Assembly (NCBI GenBank): GCA_949076555.1
Contig: CARUOB010000027.1
Span: 1-31,677, forward strand
Direction of reading: 5' to 3'
DNA length: 31,677 nucleotides
DNA from: an uncultured Lachnospiraceae bacterium
GTDB lineage: Bacteria; Bacillota; Clostridia; Lachnospirales; Lachnospiraceae
Positions 1 to 9,109 of the stretch are shown here, in pieces. The position numbers and the translations under genes were made by a program. Below the pieces are notes generated by a model, which was not told where the DNA came from, did no database searches, and was given only the letters and a program-made list of their open reading frames with translations. Positions within the stretch are counted from its first letter, which is position 1, and each line of letters begins with the position of its first letter.

Positions 1-2213
1 GTATCCGCCATCAGCCCACGCATACCCGCAAGCTGTTTGATCTGCTGGTTGGAACCACGAGCGCCGGAATCCGCCATCATATAAATGTTATTGTATTTAT
101 CCAGACCGGAGAGCAGCACTTCCGTAAGCTCTTTATCGGTGTCGTTCCAAGTCTCCACGACAGCGCGGTATCTCTCCTCCTCCGTAATCAGTCCTCTCCG
201 GAAGTTTACGGAAATCTTGTCAACGGTAGCCTGCGCCTCCTCAAGCATTTCCTCTTTTTTAGCAGGCACCGTCATATCGGAAATCGAAACGGTCATCGCC
301 GCCTGCGTGGAATACTTATATCCGGTCGCCTTGATCAGGTCGAGCACCTCCGCGGTCCGTACTGCGCCGTGGATGTTGATGACCTTCTCGAGTATCTGTT
401 TTAACTGCTTTTTGCCTACATGGAAATCCACTTCCGGCTTCAACAGGTTCTCCGGGTCGGTCCTGTCCACATATCCCAAATCCTGCGGCAGAATCTCGTT
501 AAAGAGGAATCTTCCAAGCGTGGACTCCACATTGCCGGACACCTCCTGCCCGTCGGCGTTTTTTCTGGTCACTCTGACGTTGATCCTTGAATGGAGGGTA
601 CATGCCTTATTTTCATAGGCAAGAATCGCCTCGTTCACATTCTTGAAGAACTTGCCCTCTCCCATCGCGCCGGGTCTCTCCTGGGTCAGATAATAAATGC
701 CAAGCACCATATCCTGCGAGGGAACCGCCACCGGGCCGCCGTCAGAAGGCTTAAGCAGATTATTAGGAGAGAGCAGAAGGAATCTGCACTCTGCCTGCGC
801 CTCCACGGACAAAGGAAGATGGACTGCCATCTGGTCGCCGTCGAAATCGGCGTTAAACGCGGTACATACGAGCGGATGGAGCTTAATCGCCTTACCCTCA
901 ACCAGAATCGGCTCGAACGCCTGAATACCCAGTCTGTGCAAGGTAGGCGCACGGTTTAACATCACCGGATGTTCCTTGATCACTTCCTCGAGCACATCCC
1001 ATACCTGCGTGTCCAGTCTCTCCACCAGTTTTTTCGCCGCCTTGATATTCTGTGAAATGCCGCGGAATACCAGCTCTTTCATCACAAAGGGCTTAAACAG
1101 CTCGATCGCCATCTCCTTTGGCAGACCGCACTGATAAATTTTTAATTCAGGGCCGACCACGATAACGGAACGGCCGGAGTAGTCAACACGCTTACCAAGC
1201 AAGTTCTGACGGAAACGGCCGGACTTACCCTTAAGCATATCGGAAAGGGATTTTAACGCCCGGTTGCCGGGACCTGTCACGGGTCTGCCTCTTCTGCCGT
1301 TATCGATCAGCGCGTCAACCGCTTCCTGCAGCATACGCTTCTCGTTGCGGACAATGATATCGGGAGCGCCAAGCTCCAAAAGTCTTTTCAGACGGTTGTT
1401 TCTGTTGATGATTCTTCTGTATAAGTCATTCAGGTCGGAGGTTGCAAAACGGCCGCCGTCGAGCTGCACCATGGGACGCAGATCCGGGGGAATCACCGGG
1501 ATCACATCCATAATCATCCACTCCGGCTGGTTTCCGGACTCGCGGAACGCCTCCACAACTTCCAGTCTCTTGATGATACGTGCGCGCTTCTGCCCGGTGG
1601 AGTCCTTCAAGCCCTCTTTCAGCTCCGCCGCTTCCTGTTCCAGTTCAATGGACTGCAGAAGCTCCTTGATCGCCTCCGCGCCCATGCCTACCCGGAATTT
1701 ATTTCCCCAAGTCTCTCTGGCATCCTGGTACTCCTTCTCGGAGAGCACCTGTTTGTAATCCAGATCCGTCTCGCCGCCGTCCAGAACAATATAGGACGCA
1801 AAATAGAGCACCTTCTCAAGCACTCTGGGGGAGAGATCCAGAATCAGTCCCATGCGGCTCGGAATCCCCTTGAAATACCAGATATGGGACACCGGCGCCG
1901 CCAGCTCTATGCGGCCCATACGCTCTCTGCGGACGCTGGACTTCGTCACCTCGACGCCGCATCGGTCGCAGACAACACCCTTATATCTGATCTTCTTGTA
2001 CTTACCGCAATGACACTCCCAGTCCTTGCTCGGGCCAAAAATTCTCTCGCAGAAAAGTCCCTCTTTCTCGGGTTTCAAGGTTCTATAGTTGATCGTCTCC
2101 GGCTTGGTAACCTCACCTCTGGACCACTCTCTGATCTTCTCAGGCGACGCCAGGCCAATCTTGATCGCGTCAAATGTCATAGGTTGATACGCTTCCTGTT
2201 TCATATCTGACAT
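1..2213 (-). CDS. rpoC: RNA polymerase subunit beta' (3' part missing)
   Basis: Largest catalytic subunit of DNA-directed RNA polymerase. About 737 codons are present; the gene runs off the left edge of the window, so the C-terminal part is not seen. Start chosen at 2213 (MSDMKQEAYQ...), 9 nt behind a GGAGGG ribosome binding site; an internal ATG at 2204 is possible. Near the N-terminus lies the zinc-binding stretch with CHCGK and CDRCG cysteine pairs. The catalytic Mg-binding motif NADFDGDQ begins at residue 454 (codons near 831-854), and the last residues seen match the conserved MMADSGARGS...QLAGMRGLM region. It follows rpoB after an unusually structured 162-bp gap. The identity is certain; only the length is unknown. 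Confidence 0.98.
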   Translation of the reverse strand, partial: MSDMKQEAYQPMTFDAIKIGLASPEKIREWSRGEVTKPETINYRTLKPEKEGLFCERIFGPSKDWECHCGKYKKIRYKGVVCDRCGVEVTKSSVRRERMGRIELAAPVSHIWYFKGIPSRMGLILDLSPRVLEKVLYFASYIVLDGGETDLDYKQVLSEKEYQDARETWGNKFRVGMGAEAIKELLQSIELEQEAAELKEGLKDSTGQKRARIIKRLEVVEAFRESGNQPEWMIMDVIPVIPPDLRPMVQLDGGRFATSDLNDLYRRIINRNNRLKRLLELGAPDIIVRNEKRMLQEAVDALIDNGRRGRPVTGPGNRALKSLSDMLKGKSGRFRQNLLGKRVDYSGRSVIVVGPELKIYQCGLPKEMAIELFKPFVMKELVFRGISQNIKAAKKLVERLDTQVWDVLEEVIKEHPVMLNRAPTLHRLGIQAFEPILVEGKAIKLHPLVCTAFNADFDGDQMAVHLPLSVEAQAECRFLLLSPNNLLKPSDGGPVAVPSQDMVLGIYYLTQERPGAMGEGKFFKNVNEAILAYENKACTLHSRINVRVTRKNADGQEVSGNVESTLGRFLFNEILPQDLGYVDRTDPENLLKPEVDFHVGKKQLKQILEKVINIHGAVRTAEVLDLIKATGYKYSTQAAMTVSISDMTVPAKKEEMLEEAQATVDKISVNFRRGLITEEERYRAVVETWNDTDKELTEVLLSGLDKYNNIYMMADSGARGSNQQIKQLAGMRGLMAD

Positions 2214-2227
2214 CCTGCATTACCCTC

Positions 2228-2373
2228 CATCTGTCATATACATGCGGAGAAGCCGTTTTGGAATCTCCGATACTATGCGGAGAATGCCCGCATTCTGGGC
2301 ATTCTCTGGTGCGAAACTTAGAAATTCTTTGCGAAGCGGCCTATGCCGCAAGCATTAGAATTTCTTTTCGCAC
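2228..2373 (-). repeat. Hairpin stack between rpoB and rpoC (repeat family 2, copy 1)
   Basis: Three hairpins fill the rpoB-rpoC gap. (1) A long interrupted stem at 2309-2373 with arms GTGCGAAA/TTTCGCAC, AGAAATTCT/AGAATTTCT and GCGGC/GCCGC; in the mRNA it begins two bases after the rpoB stop. (2) A perfect 10-bp stem GAGAATGCCC (2280-2289)/GGGCATTCTC (2297-2306). (3) A CGGAGA/TCTCCG stem near 2244-2269. Hairpin 2 and its flank resemble 23882-23938 in the same orientation relative to transcription, so this looks like a dispersed repeat. None has a clear U-tract, so processing, pausing or mRNA stabilisation is more likely than termination. The function is unknown. Confidence 0.7.
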
Positions 2374-2375
2374 GG

Positions 2376-5300
2376 TTATTCGGTATAAGCCTCCTCGAAC
2401 GCCTCGTCCGGCTCCTCCTCAAAGGAATCGGCTTCTTCCTCGTCACTGCTTACAAGCTGTCCGCTGTCCTCGTCAAACTCCTGACGCTGATAGCCCATAG
2501 AACCGAAGGATTCTCTCTCATAGTCGTAGCCGCGGGAATCACCCTCGATCTCATAACGGTAATCGTTCTCGCCGTAATCGATGGTTTCCATGATCTCCAC
2601 CTCTGTCTGGTCGTCCCGAAGCACTCTGACATCCAGTCCCAGAGACTGCAGCTCCTTCAAAAGCACTTTAAAGGACTCCGGCACACCGGGCTCGGGGATA
2701 TTGTCGCCCTTTATGATGGCCTCGTAAGTCTTCACACGGCCCACCACATCGTCGGACTTCACGGTCAGGATCTCCTGCAGCGTGTAAGCCGCGCCGTATG
2801 CCTCCAGCGCCCAAACCTCCATCTCACCGAAACGCTGACCGCCGAACTGCGCTTTACCGCCCAGAGGCTGCTGCGTCACAAGCGAGTAAGGGCCTGTGGA
2901 GCGCGCATGGATCTTATCGTCCACCAGATGGTGCAGTTTCAGGTAATGCATGTGCCCGATCGTAACCGGAGAGTCGAAGTACTCACCCGTTCTGCCGTCG
3001 CGCAGCCGCACCTTGCCGTCCCTGGAGATCGGCACGCCCTTCCAGAGCTTTCTGTGCTCCCTGTTCTTGGACAGATACTCCATCACCTCAGGTAAAAGTT
3101 CATCCTTATGCTTCTGTTCAAATTCTTCCCACTCCAGATTGACATAGTCGTTTGCCAGATCCAGCGTGTCCATGATATCATCCTCTTTTGCGCCGTCAAA
3201 CACGGGCGTAGCCACGTTAAAGCCAAGCGCTTTCGCCGCCAGCGACAGATGAATCTCCAACACCTGCCCGATATTCATACGGGAAGGCACGCCCAGAGGA
3301 TTCAGCACAATGTCAAGAGGACGGCCGTTTGGCAGATAAGGCATATCCTCCACGGGCAGCACGCGGGAAACCACACCCTTGTTACCGTGACGGCCTGCCA
3401 TCTTATCTCCAACGGAAATCTTTCTCTTCTGCGCAATGTAAATGCGAACCGCCTGATTCACGCCGGGAGACAGCTCGTCGCCGTTCTCTCTCGTGAACAC
3501 CTTAGCGTCCACAACAATACCGTATTCACCGTGAGGCACCTTCAGGGACGTGTCACGCACTTCTCTCGCCTTCTCACCGAAGATCGCCCGGAGCAGTCTC
3601 TCCTCCGCAGTCAGCTCCGTCTCACCCTTTGGCGTCACCTTACCTACCAGAATATCACCGGCACGCACTTCCGCGCCGATACGAATGATGCCTCTGTCGT
3701 CCAGATCCTTCAGCGCATCGTCGCCGACACCGGGCACATCCCTTGTAATCTCCTCGGGCCCGAGCTTGGTATCCCGCGCCTCCGCCTCGTATTCTTCCAT
3801 ATGCACGGAGGTATACACATCCTCCTGCACCAGTCTCTCACTGAGGAGCACGGCGTCCTCGTAATTATAACCTTCCCAGGTCATAAATCCGATCAGCGGG
3901 TTCTTTCCAAGAGCCAGCTCACCGCCTTCCGTGGACGGACCGTCCGCGATCACTTCGCCTGCCTCCACATGCATTCCCTTCTGCACAATGGGCTTCTGGT
4001 TATAGCAGTTGGACTGGTTGCTTCGGGAAAACTTCATCAGACGGTACTCGTCCTTCTCCCCATCGTCACAGGTCATTCGAATGATATCAGCCGACACAAA
4101 CTCAATCACACCGGACTTTCTCGCCACCACACAGACACCGGAGTCAACGGCCGCTTTCGGCTCCATACCGGTTCCCACCACAGGCGTCTCCGTAAAGAGA
4201 AGGGGCACTGCCTGTCTCTGCATGTTGGAACCCATCAGCGCGCGGTTCGCGTCATCGTTCTGCAGGAACGGAATGAGCGCCGTAGCCACTGAAAATACCA
4301 TCTTAGGAGACACATCCATGTAATCAAACATAGCCTTCGGATATTCCTGTGTCTCTGTCTTATAACGGCCGGATATATTATTCCTCCTAAAATATCCTTC
4401 CTTGTCAAGGGGCGCGGAAGCCTGCGCCACGTGATAATTATCTTCCTCATCCGCCGTCATGTAGACGGTCTCGTCCGTCACGCGCGGATTCTGCGGATCG
4501 CTCTTGTCGATTTTTCTGTAGGGCGCCTCCACAAAGCCATACTCGTTGATTCTCGCATAGGACGCCAACGAGTTAATCAGACCGATATTCGGTCCCTCAG
4601 GCGTCTCGATCGGACACATTCTGCCATAATGCGTATAGTGCACGTCACGCACCTCGAATCCGGCACGGTCTCTGGAAAGACCGCCGGGACCAAGTGCAGA
4701 CAGACGTCTCTTGTGGGTCAGCTCACCGAGCGGATTGTTCTGATCCATAAACTGAGACAGCTGGGAGGAACCAAAGAACTCCTTTACCGCCGCCTGCACA
4801 GGCTTGATGTTGATCAATACCTGCGGCGAAATTTCCTCCGCGTCATGGGTGGTCATTCTCTCACGCACAACTCTCTCCAAACGGGAGAGTCCGATGCGGT
4901 ACTGGTTCTGCAAAAGCTCGCCCACCGCACGAATACGTCTGTTGCCCAGATGGTCGATATCGTCGTCATTGCCGATACCGTACTCCAAATGGATGTTATA
5001 GTTAATAGAAGCCAAAATATCTTCCTTTGTAATATGCTTCGGAATCAGTTCGTGTACATTCTTGCGGATCACCTCGGCAAGCTGTGCCGGATCTCCGCTG
5101 TACTCATCCAAAATCTGCTGCAGCACAGGGTAGTAAACCAACTCCGTGATGCCAAGCTCCCTGGGATTGCAGTCAACGAAATTCGTGATGTCCACCATCA
5201 TATTGGAGAGAACCTTTACGTTCCTCTCCTCCGTCTGAATCCACACGGCAGGAACGGCGGCGTTCTGGATCGCATCCGCCATCTGCACCGTCACCTTATC

Positions 5301-6233
5301 GCCCGCTTTCGCCAGAATCTCTCCTGTCTGGGTATCCACCACATCCTCCGCAAGCACATGGTTTCTGATTCTGTTTCTGAACATCAGTTTCTTGTTAAAT
5401 TTATATCTGCCGACCTTTGCCAGATCATATCTTCTGGGGTCGAAGAACATCGCCATAATCAGGCTTTCCGCACTCTCCACGCTGAGCGGCTCGCCGGGAC
5501 GGATCTTTTTATACAGCTCAAGCAGACCCTCCTGATAATTCTCAGAAGCGTCCTTCGCAAAACTTGCCTCAATCTTCGGTTCGTCGCCGAAAAGCTCCCT
5601 GATCTCGTCGTTGGAGCCTAAACCGAGCGCACGGATCAGCACGGTGATCGGAACTTTTCTCGTTCTGTCCACACGCACATAGAAAACGTCGTTAGAGTCC
5701 GTCTCATACTCCAGCCACGCGCCGCGGTTCGGGATCACGGTTGCGGAAAAGAGCCGCTTACCGATCTTGTCATGCCCAATCCCATAATAAATGCCGGGGG
5801 AACGGACGAGCTGGCTGACGATAACACGCTCCGCACCGTTTATCACAAAGGTGCCTGTCTGTGTCATCAGCGGCAGATCACCCATAAAGATCTCATGCTC
5901 GGTAATCTCGTCCTTCTCTTTGTTAATCAGACGTACCTTCACCTTGAGAGGGGCTGCGTAAGTGGCGTCTCTCTCCTTACATTTCTCGATAGAATATTTG
6001 ACATCTTCCTCGCACAGCTCAAAGTCTACAAACTCCAGACTCAGATGCCCGCTGTAATCCGAAATCGGAGAAATATCGTCAAACACTTCCTTCAAGCCTT
6101 CATCCAGGAACCACTGATAGGAGTTCTTCTGAACTTCAATCAGGTTCGGCATTTCCAGAACCTCTTTCTGTCGTGCATAGGTCATACGCGTATTTCTGCC
6201 GGCCGCAGTCTTACGGATCCTGTTTTTTTCCAT
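2376..6233 (-). CDS. rpoB: RNA polymerase subunit beta
   Basis: Beta subunit of RNA polymerase, 1285 residues. Start set at 6233 (MEKNRIRKTA...), which matches the usual clostridial N-terminus and sits 8 nt after GGGGTGA; the frame is open 25 codons further upstream, but that part is not typical of RpoB. The rifampicin-binding cluster is seen around GSSQLSQFMDQNNPL, with the aspartate equivalent to E. coli D516 at residue 497 and the serine of RLSALG (E. coli S531) at 512. All visible residues there are wild type, so no resistance mutation is apparent. The C-terminus ends in an acidic tail rich in Glu and Asp. It is transcribed with rpoC and preceded by its own promoter. Confidence 0.99.
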   Translation of the reverse strand: MEKNRIRKTAAGRNTRMTYARQKEVLEMPNLIEVQKNSYQWFLDEGLKEVFDDISPISDYSGHLSLEFVDFELCEEDVKYSIEKCKERDATYAAPLKVKVRLINKEKDEITEHEIFMGDLPLMTQTGTFVINGAERVIVSQLVRSPGIYYGIGHDKIGKRLFSATVIPNRGAWLEYETDSNDVFYVRVDRTRKVPITVLIRALGLGSNDEIRELFGDEPKIEASFAKDASENYQEGLLELYKKIRPGEPLSVESAESLIMAMFFDPRRYDLAKVGRYKFNKKLMFRNRIRNHVLAEDVVDTQTGEILAKAGDKVTVQMADAIQNAAVPAVWIQTEERNVKVLSNMMVDITNFVDCNPRELGITELVYYPVLQQILDEYSGDPAQLAEVIRKNVHELIPKHITKEDILASINYNIHLEYGIGNDDDIDHLGNRRIRAVGELLQNQYRIGLSRLERVVRERMTTHDAEEISPQVLINIKPVQAAVKEFFGSSQLSQFMDQNNPLGELTHKRRLSALGPGGLSRDRAGFEVRDVHYTHYGRMCPIETPEGPNIGLINSLASYARINEYGFVEAPYRKIDKSDPQNPRVTDETVYMTADEEDNYHVAQASAPLDKEGYFRRNNISGRYKTETQEYPKAMFDYMDVSPKMVFSVATALIPFLQNDDANRALMGSNMQRQAVPLLFTETPVVGTGMEPKAAVDSGVCVVARKSGVIEFVSADIIRMTCDDGEKDEYRLMKFSRSNQSNCYNQKPIVQKGMHVEAGEVIADGPSTEGGELALGKNPLIGFMTWEGYNYEDAVLLSERLVQEDVYTSVHMEEYEAEARDTKLGPEEITRDVPGVGDDALKDLDDRGIIRIGAEVRAGDILVGKVTPKGETELTAEERLLRAIFGEKAREVRDTSLKVPHGEYGIVVDAKVFTRENGDELSPGVNQAVRIYIAQKRKISVGDKMAGRHGNKGVVSRVLPVEDMPYLPNGRPLDIVLNPLGVPSRMNIGQVLEIHLSLAAKALGFNVATPVFDGAKEDDIMDTLDLANDYVNLEWEEFEQKHKDELLPEVMEYLSKNREHRKLWKGVPISRDGKVRLRDGRTGEYFDSPVTIGHMHYLKLHHLVDDKIHARSTGPYSLVTQQPLGGKAQFGGQRFGEMEVWALEAYGAAYTLQEILTVKSDDVVGRVKTYEAIIKGDNIPEPGVPESFKVLLKELQSLGLDVRVLRDDQTEVEIMETIDYGENDYRYEIEGDSRGYDYERESFGSMGYQRQEFDEDSGQLVSSDEEEADSFEEEPDEAFEEAYTE

Positions 6234-6323
6234 TGACACTTCACCCCGTTCTTTATGATTGATCCATGCTTCGTCGGAAGCAACACTAAAAAAAGCATAA
6301 CACACCACAATAGTGCATCATCC

Positions 6324-6353
6324 ATTCTACTACAAATTACCATGGAGAGTCAA
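6324..6353 (-). promoter_or_regulatory. Putative sigma-A promoter for rpoBC
   Basis: On the minus strand TTGACT (6348-6353) and TAGAAT (6324-6329) are separated by 18 bp. The start site would fall near 6317, giving a leader of about 84 nt before rpoB. It lies downstream of the rplL terminator, so rpoBC can be expressed independently of rplJL. Confidence 0.6.
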
Positions 6354-6391
6354 TGACTTTTTACAGAAATTAAAAAAGAATTTTGAAATAA

Positions 6392-6428
6392 AACCGTCCA
6401 CATGCTTATTTTACGCATGTGAACGGTT
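6392..6428 (-). terminator. Intrinsic terminator after rplL
   Basis: 14-bp stem with one G-U wobble (6392-6405 with 6415-6428), 9-nt loop, followed on the minus strand by a U-rich stretch. It is 25 nt past the rplL stop. It probably terminates most rplJL transcripts or attenuates flow into rpoBC. Confidence 0.75.
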
Positions 6429-6452
6429 CGGTTTTTCAGATATGCCAGTCGA

Positions 6453-6830
6453 TTACTTAAGGGTAACCTTCGCACCCTCAGCCTCAAGTTTAGCCTTGAT
6501 ATCGTCAGCCTCTTCCTTGGAAGCAGCCTCCTTAACCATCTTCGGAGCGGAATCTACGAGATCCTTCGCTTCCTTCAGGCCAAGACCAGTAGCCTCACGA
6601 ACCACCTTGATTACCTTAACCTTGTTCGGGCCAACCTCTGTCAGCTCAACGTCGAACTCGGTCTTCTCCTCTGCTGCCGCTGCGCCTGCATCGCCTGCTG
6701 CCGCAACTACAACGCCCGCTGCTGCGGATACGCCGAACTCTTCCTCACATGCCTTTACAAGATCATTTAATTCCAATACTGTCAACTCTTTGATCGCGTC
6801 GATCATTTCCTGAGTAGTTAACTTTGCCAT
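6453..6830 (-). CDS. rplL: 50S ribosomal protein L7/L12
   Basis: Stalk protein of the large ribosomal subunit that recruits translational GTPases; 125 residues, the usual length. The N-terminal dimerisation helices (MAKLTTQEMIDAIKEL) are followed by an Ala/Gly/Val hinge at about residues 37-55. The C-terminal globular domain starts at EKTEFDVELTEVG and carries the conserved VKVIKVVREATGLGLKEAK surface. A GGAGG site precedes the ATG. It lies downstream of rplJ in the same unit and is followed by a strong terminator. Confidence 0.99.
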   Translation of the reverse strand: MAKLTTQEMIDAIKELTVLELNDLVKACEEEFGVSAAAGVVVAAAGDAGAAAAEEKTEFDVELTEVGPNKVKVIKVVREATGLGLKEAKDLVDSAPKMVKEAASKEEADDIKAKLEAEGAKVTLK

Positions 6831-6932
6831 GATTGTTTTCCTCCATACTTTTTATTCTTTGTTCACATTTCCTTTCGAGGCTGCCTGATGCAGACCCGGG
6901 GTTCCATACGAAACACTTCAAGCACAAACCGC

Positions 6933-7511
6933 TTATTCTGCCGCGGGCGCTTCCTCTGCGGGTGCCGCCTCTGCCTCTGCAGGCGCTTCCTCCGCTGCGG
7001 GTGCTGCCTCTGCTTCCGCGGGCGCCTCTCCGTCCTTCTCCGCGATCTGCTTGATCACGCGTGCGAAGTTGGTGATCGGAGACTGCATGCTGCCAAGCAG
7101 TCTGGACAGCAGTTCTTCTCTGGAAGGAATCTTCGCAACTTCCTTGATTCCGTCTGCGTCGTAGGCTGTACCTTCCACGATGCCGCCCTTAACCTCAAGG
7201 GCTTCTGCCGTCTTAGCGAATTTGCATAACACTCTCGCGGGAGCCGTAGCGTCCTCTGTAGAGATGGCAAGCGCGCTGGGGCCTTCCAGATACGGAAGAA
7301 GCACTTCGCAGTCCGTGCCCTTGAATGCAAAATTCATCATTGTGTTCTTGTAAACCTTGTAGGTGATCCCGGCCTCGCGCAGCTGTTTACGAAGCTGTGT
7401 ATCCTGCTCCACCGTAAGTCCACGGTAGTCAACCAAAACGACTGACTGCGCGTCTTTCACGGCAGCGGCGATCTCATCTACGATGGGTTTCTTCAATTCC
7501 ACTTTTGCCAT
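6933..7511 (-). CDS. rplJ: 50S ribosomal protein L10
   Basis: Anchors the L7/L12 dimers to 23S rRNA; 192 residues. The body (MAKVELKKPIVDEI... to about residue 160) is a standard L10. The last ~30 residues are an Ala/Glu/Pro repeat (EAPAEAEAAPAAEE and similar), longer than the typical ~165-175-residue protein and encoded by internally repetitive DNA. The start is fixed by AAGGAGG directly upstream. It heads the rplJ-rplL unit behind its own promoter and an L10-type leader, which is known in this family to be bound by the L10-L12 complex for feedback control. Confidence 0.98.
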   Translation of the reverse strand: MAKVELKKPIVDEIAAAVKDAQSVVLVDYRGLTVEQDTQLRKQLREAGITYKVYKNTMMNFAFKGTDCEVLLPYLEGPSALAISTEDATAPARVLCKFAKTAEALEVKGGIVEGTAYDADGIKEVAKIPSREELLSRLLGSMQSPITNFARVIKQIAEKDGEAPAEAEAAPAAEEAPAEAEAAPAEEAPAAE

Positions 7512-7554
7512 TACATTACCTCCTTATAGATTTTCGTGCCGATAGGAGTTTATC

Positions 7555-7747
7555 TCAAGCAGGGACACTTCCCTGCCCGCTGCGCCGCCGATGCGTCATT
7601 TCAGTGGCATAATCCTCTGCATCGGCGTGTGCATAGATAGAAACATCCTCCCTGAAGACAGGAAGGATGATATAAGTCAATGATATCTCTTCTCTCCTCG
7701 GCAGGCGGACTCTTACGCCGACAATACGGCACCTGCTGTCTTCGGCA
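7555..7747 (-). promoter_or_regulatory. L10 (rplJ) autoregulatory leader RNA
   Basis: The transcript starting near 7747 carries the conserved L10-leader elements AAGACAGCAGGTG (7730-7742) and CCGCCTGCCGAGG (7696-7708), which pair to form the L10-binding helix region. Downstream are a CATCCT...AGGATG hairpin (7644-7669), a 9-bp stem 7586-7594/7619-7627 and a GCAGGGA/TCCCTGC hairpin (7559-7576). Known role of this RNA family: binding of L10(L12) represses rplJL. The downstream hairpins may attenuate, but no clear U-run is seen. Confidence 0.85.
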
Positions 7748-7753
7748 TTTGCT

Positions 7754-7782
7754 ACTATACCAAATCCGTGGAGAGATGTCAA
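7754..7782 (-). promoter_or_regulatory. Strong sigma-A promoter for rplJL
   Basis: Minus-strand TTGACA (7777-7782), 17-bp spacer, TATAGT (7754-7759). The -35 box overlaps the stop codon of the upstream MFS gene, so the transporter was placed exactly against the ribosomal promoter. Confidence 0.85.
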
Positions 7783-9065
7783 CTGTTTTTATCGAGTTGA
7801 CGCAGCTCTTTTTTTGAGAAAAAGAGCACTGCCAAAATAACCGCTGTCATTCCGGCCATCACATACACCAGTCTGTAATTAAGATTTCCTTCTTTTAAAA
7901 CGGTTTGAATCGCTTTACGGGCGTTCGGATATTTCTGCCAAAACGCCGGAATCCAGCGATCCGCCATCGGGCCGACCAGTAAATAGGAAAAGGGAATGAT
8001 GCATTTGGCCACCATACTTCTGGCCGCGTATACTCTGCCCTGCAATTCCTTCGGCGTCTTCAAAATCCATAAGGTTCCCGCCAGTGTATTTACAACAGGC
8101 GTTACGAACAGGAACATAAATTCGCCTAAAATAACGAAATGCATGTTATTTCTGATCCCCATAACGCATAATGACACACCCGTCACAATCGCTGACGCAA
8201 AAATACTGCGGCCATAAGAAGATTTCATACCCTTTCCGGCAGCGAATAGACTGCCGAGAAGAATACCCACCCCTCCGGCCATCTTTACAAGCCCCATGTC
8301 GAAACTGCTGCCCAGAGACAATACCAACGGTTCTGTCAGTGAATCCGAAACATTCAGAAGAAAATTAAAAGCGGCAAAAAATATCATTAACAAGGTCAAT
8401 CCCCTAACGGAGAATATAAACCGAAAGCCTGCCGAAATGTCCTCAAGGATATTTTTATGTTCCTTTTTCTCTTTGTCCAAATCCGAAAAAACGTATGCCG
8501 GTACTCTGATAAAGATTAACATCGCAGCAATAAACGTACATAAGTCAATAACCAATAATCCCTTTAAACCGACAGGGTAATATAAGATTCCGGCACAGAC
8601 AGGCGCAATGATGCTGCTGATGGAATCAATGATCTGGTTCATGCCTCCCGCTTTCTTTATTTCATTTTCATTTACCAAGGTGGACAAAGAAGCCTGATAG
8701 GCGTTATTATCCAGCATATTTGCCGTCGCATTGATAAAATTAAAGGCACAGATTATCCCAAAGTCAAATCTTTCCGTCATCAGATACAGCAGCAACAACG
8801 AACTCGTCACGGCAGCGATCGAGTCCGCTGTAAGAATAACCTTTTTCCGATTAAAATAATCACAGATGACACCGCTTAATGGCGCAAAAATAACAGACGG
8901 CAATATCGAGCAGAGCATGGTGACAGCCATAGGCGTCGCTTTACCCGTTTCTCCATAAACCCAAACGCTGACGCCGAATGTGGTTAAACTGCTGCCCAAA
9001 ATAGAAACCAGTCTTGAAATCCACACAACATAAAAATTCTTATTCATCATTCCGGCTTCCCGCAC
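7779..9065 (-). CDS. MFS exporter, drug-efflux (DHA3/MefA-like) type
   Basis: Probable proton-driven exporter in the cytoplasmic membrane, 428 residues with about 12 hydrophobic segments. The N-terminal half shows the cytoplasmic loop motif GVICDYFNRKKVIL, the MFS motif A type (G-x-x-x-D-x-x-x-R-K/R). Overall layout resembles DHA3 proteins that export macrolides, peptides or siderophores; the substrate cannot be read from sequence. The open frame begins with GTG at 9065 (GAGG 9 nt upstream); ATG at 9050 or 9047 is an alternative. The DNA looks more A/T-rich than its neighbours, consistent with transfer. It sits between rplA and rplJ, where most bacteria have no gene. Confidence 0.85.
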   Translation of the reverse strand: MREAGMMNKNFYVVWISRLVSILGSSLTTFGVSVWVYGETGKATPMAVTMLCSILPSVIFAPLSGVICDYFNRKKVILTADSIAAVTSSLLLLYLMTERFDFGIICAFNFINATANMLDNNAYQASLSTLVNENEIKKAGGMNQIIDSISSIIAPVCAGILYYPVGLKGLLVIDLCTFIAAMLIFIRVPAYVFSDLDKEKKEHKNILEDISAGFRFIFSVRGLTLLMIFFAAFNFLLNVSDSLTEPLVLSLGSSFDMGLVKMAGGVGILLGSLFAAGKGMKSSYGRSIFASAIVTGVSLCVMGIRNNMHFVILGEFMFLFVTPVVNTLAGTLWILKTPKELQGRVYAARSMVAKCIIPFSYLLVGPMADRWIPAFWQKYPNARKAIQTVLKEGNLNYRLVYVMAGMTAVILAVLFFSKKELRQLDKNS

Positions 9066-9109
9066 CGCTCATAGCCTCATATCTTTCCACTCAAAAAGCA
9101 GAACCGCCG

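Noticed and set aside
3108..5621. Long plus-strand open frames (394 and 396 codons) opposite rpoB
   Set aside because: They are antisense shadows of a certain rpoB gene, rich in His, Arg and Leu, with no ribosome binding sites and no recognisable domain.
7779..9065. Macrolide resistance gene
   Set aside because: The protein is of the MFS efflux type, but substrate cannot be read from sequence and no resistance-gene neighbours are present.
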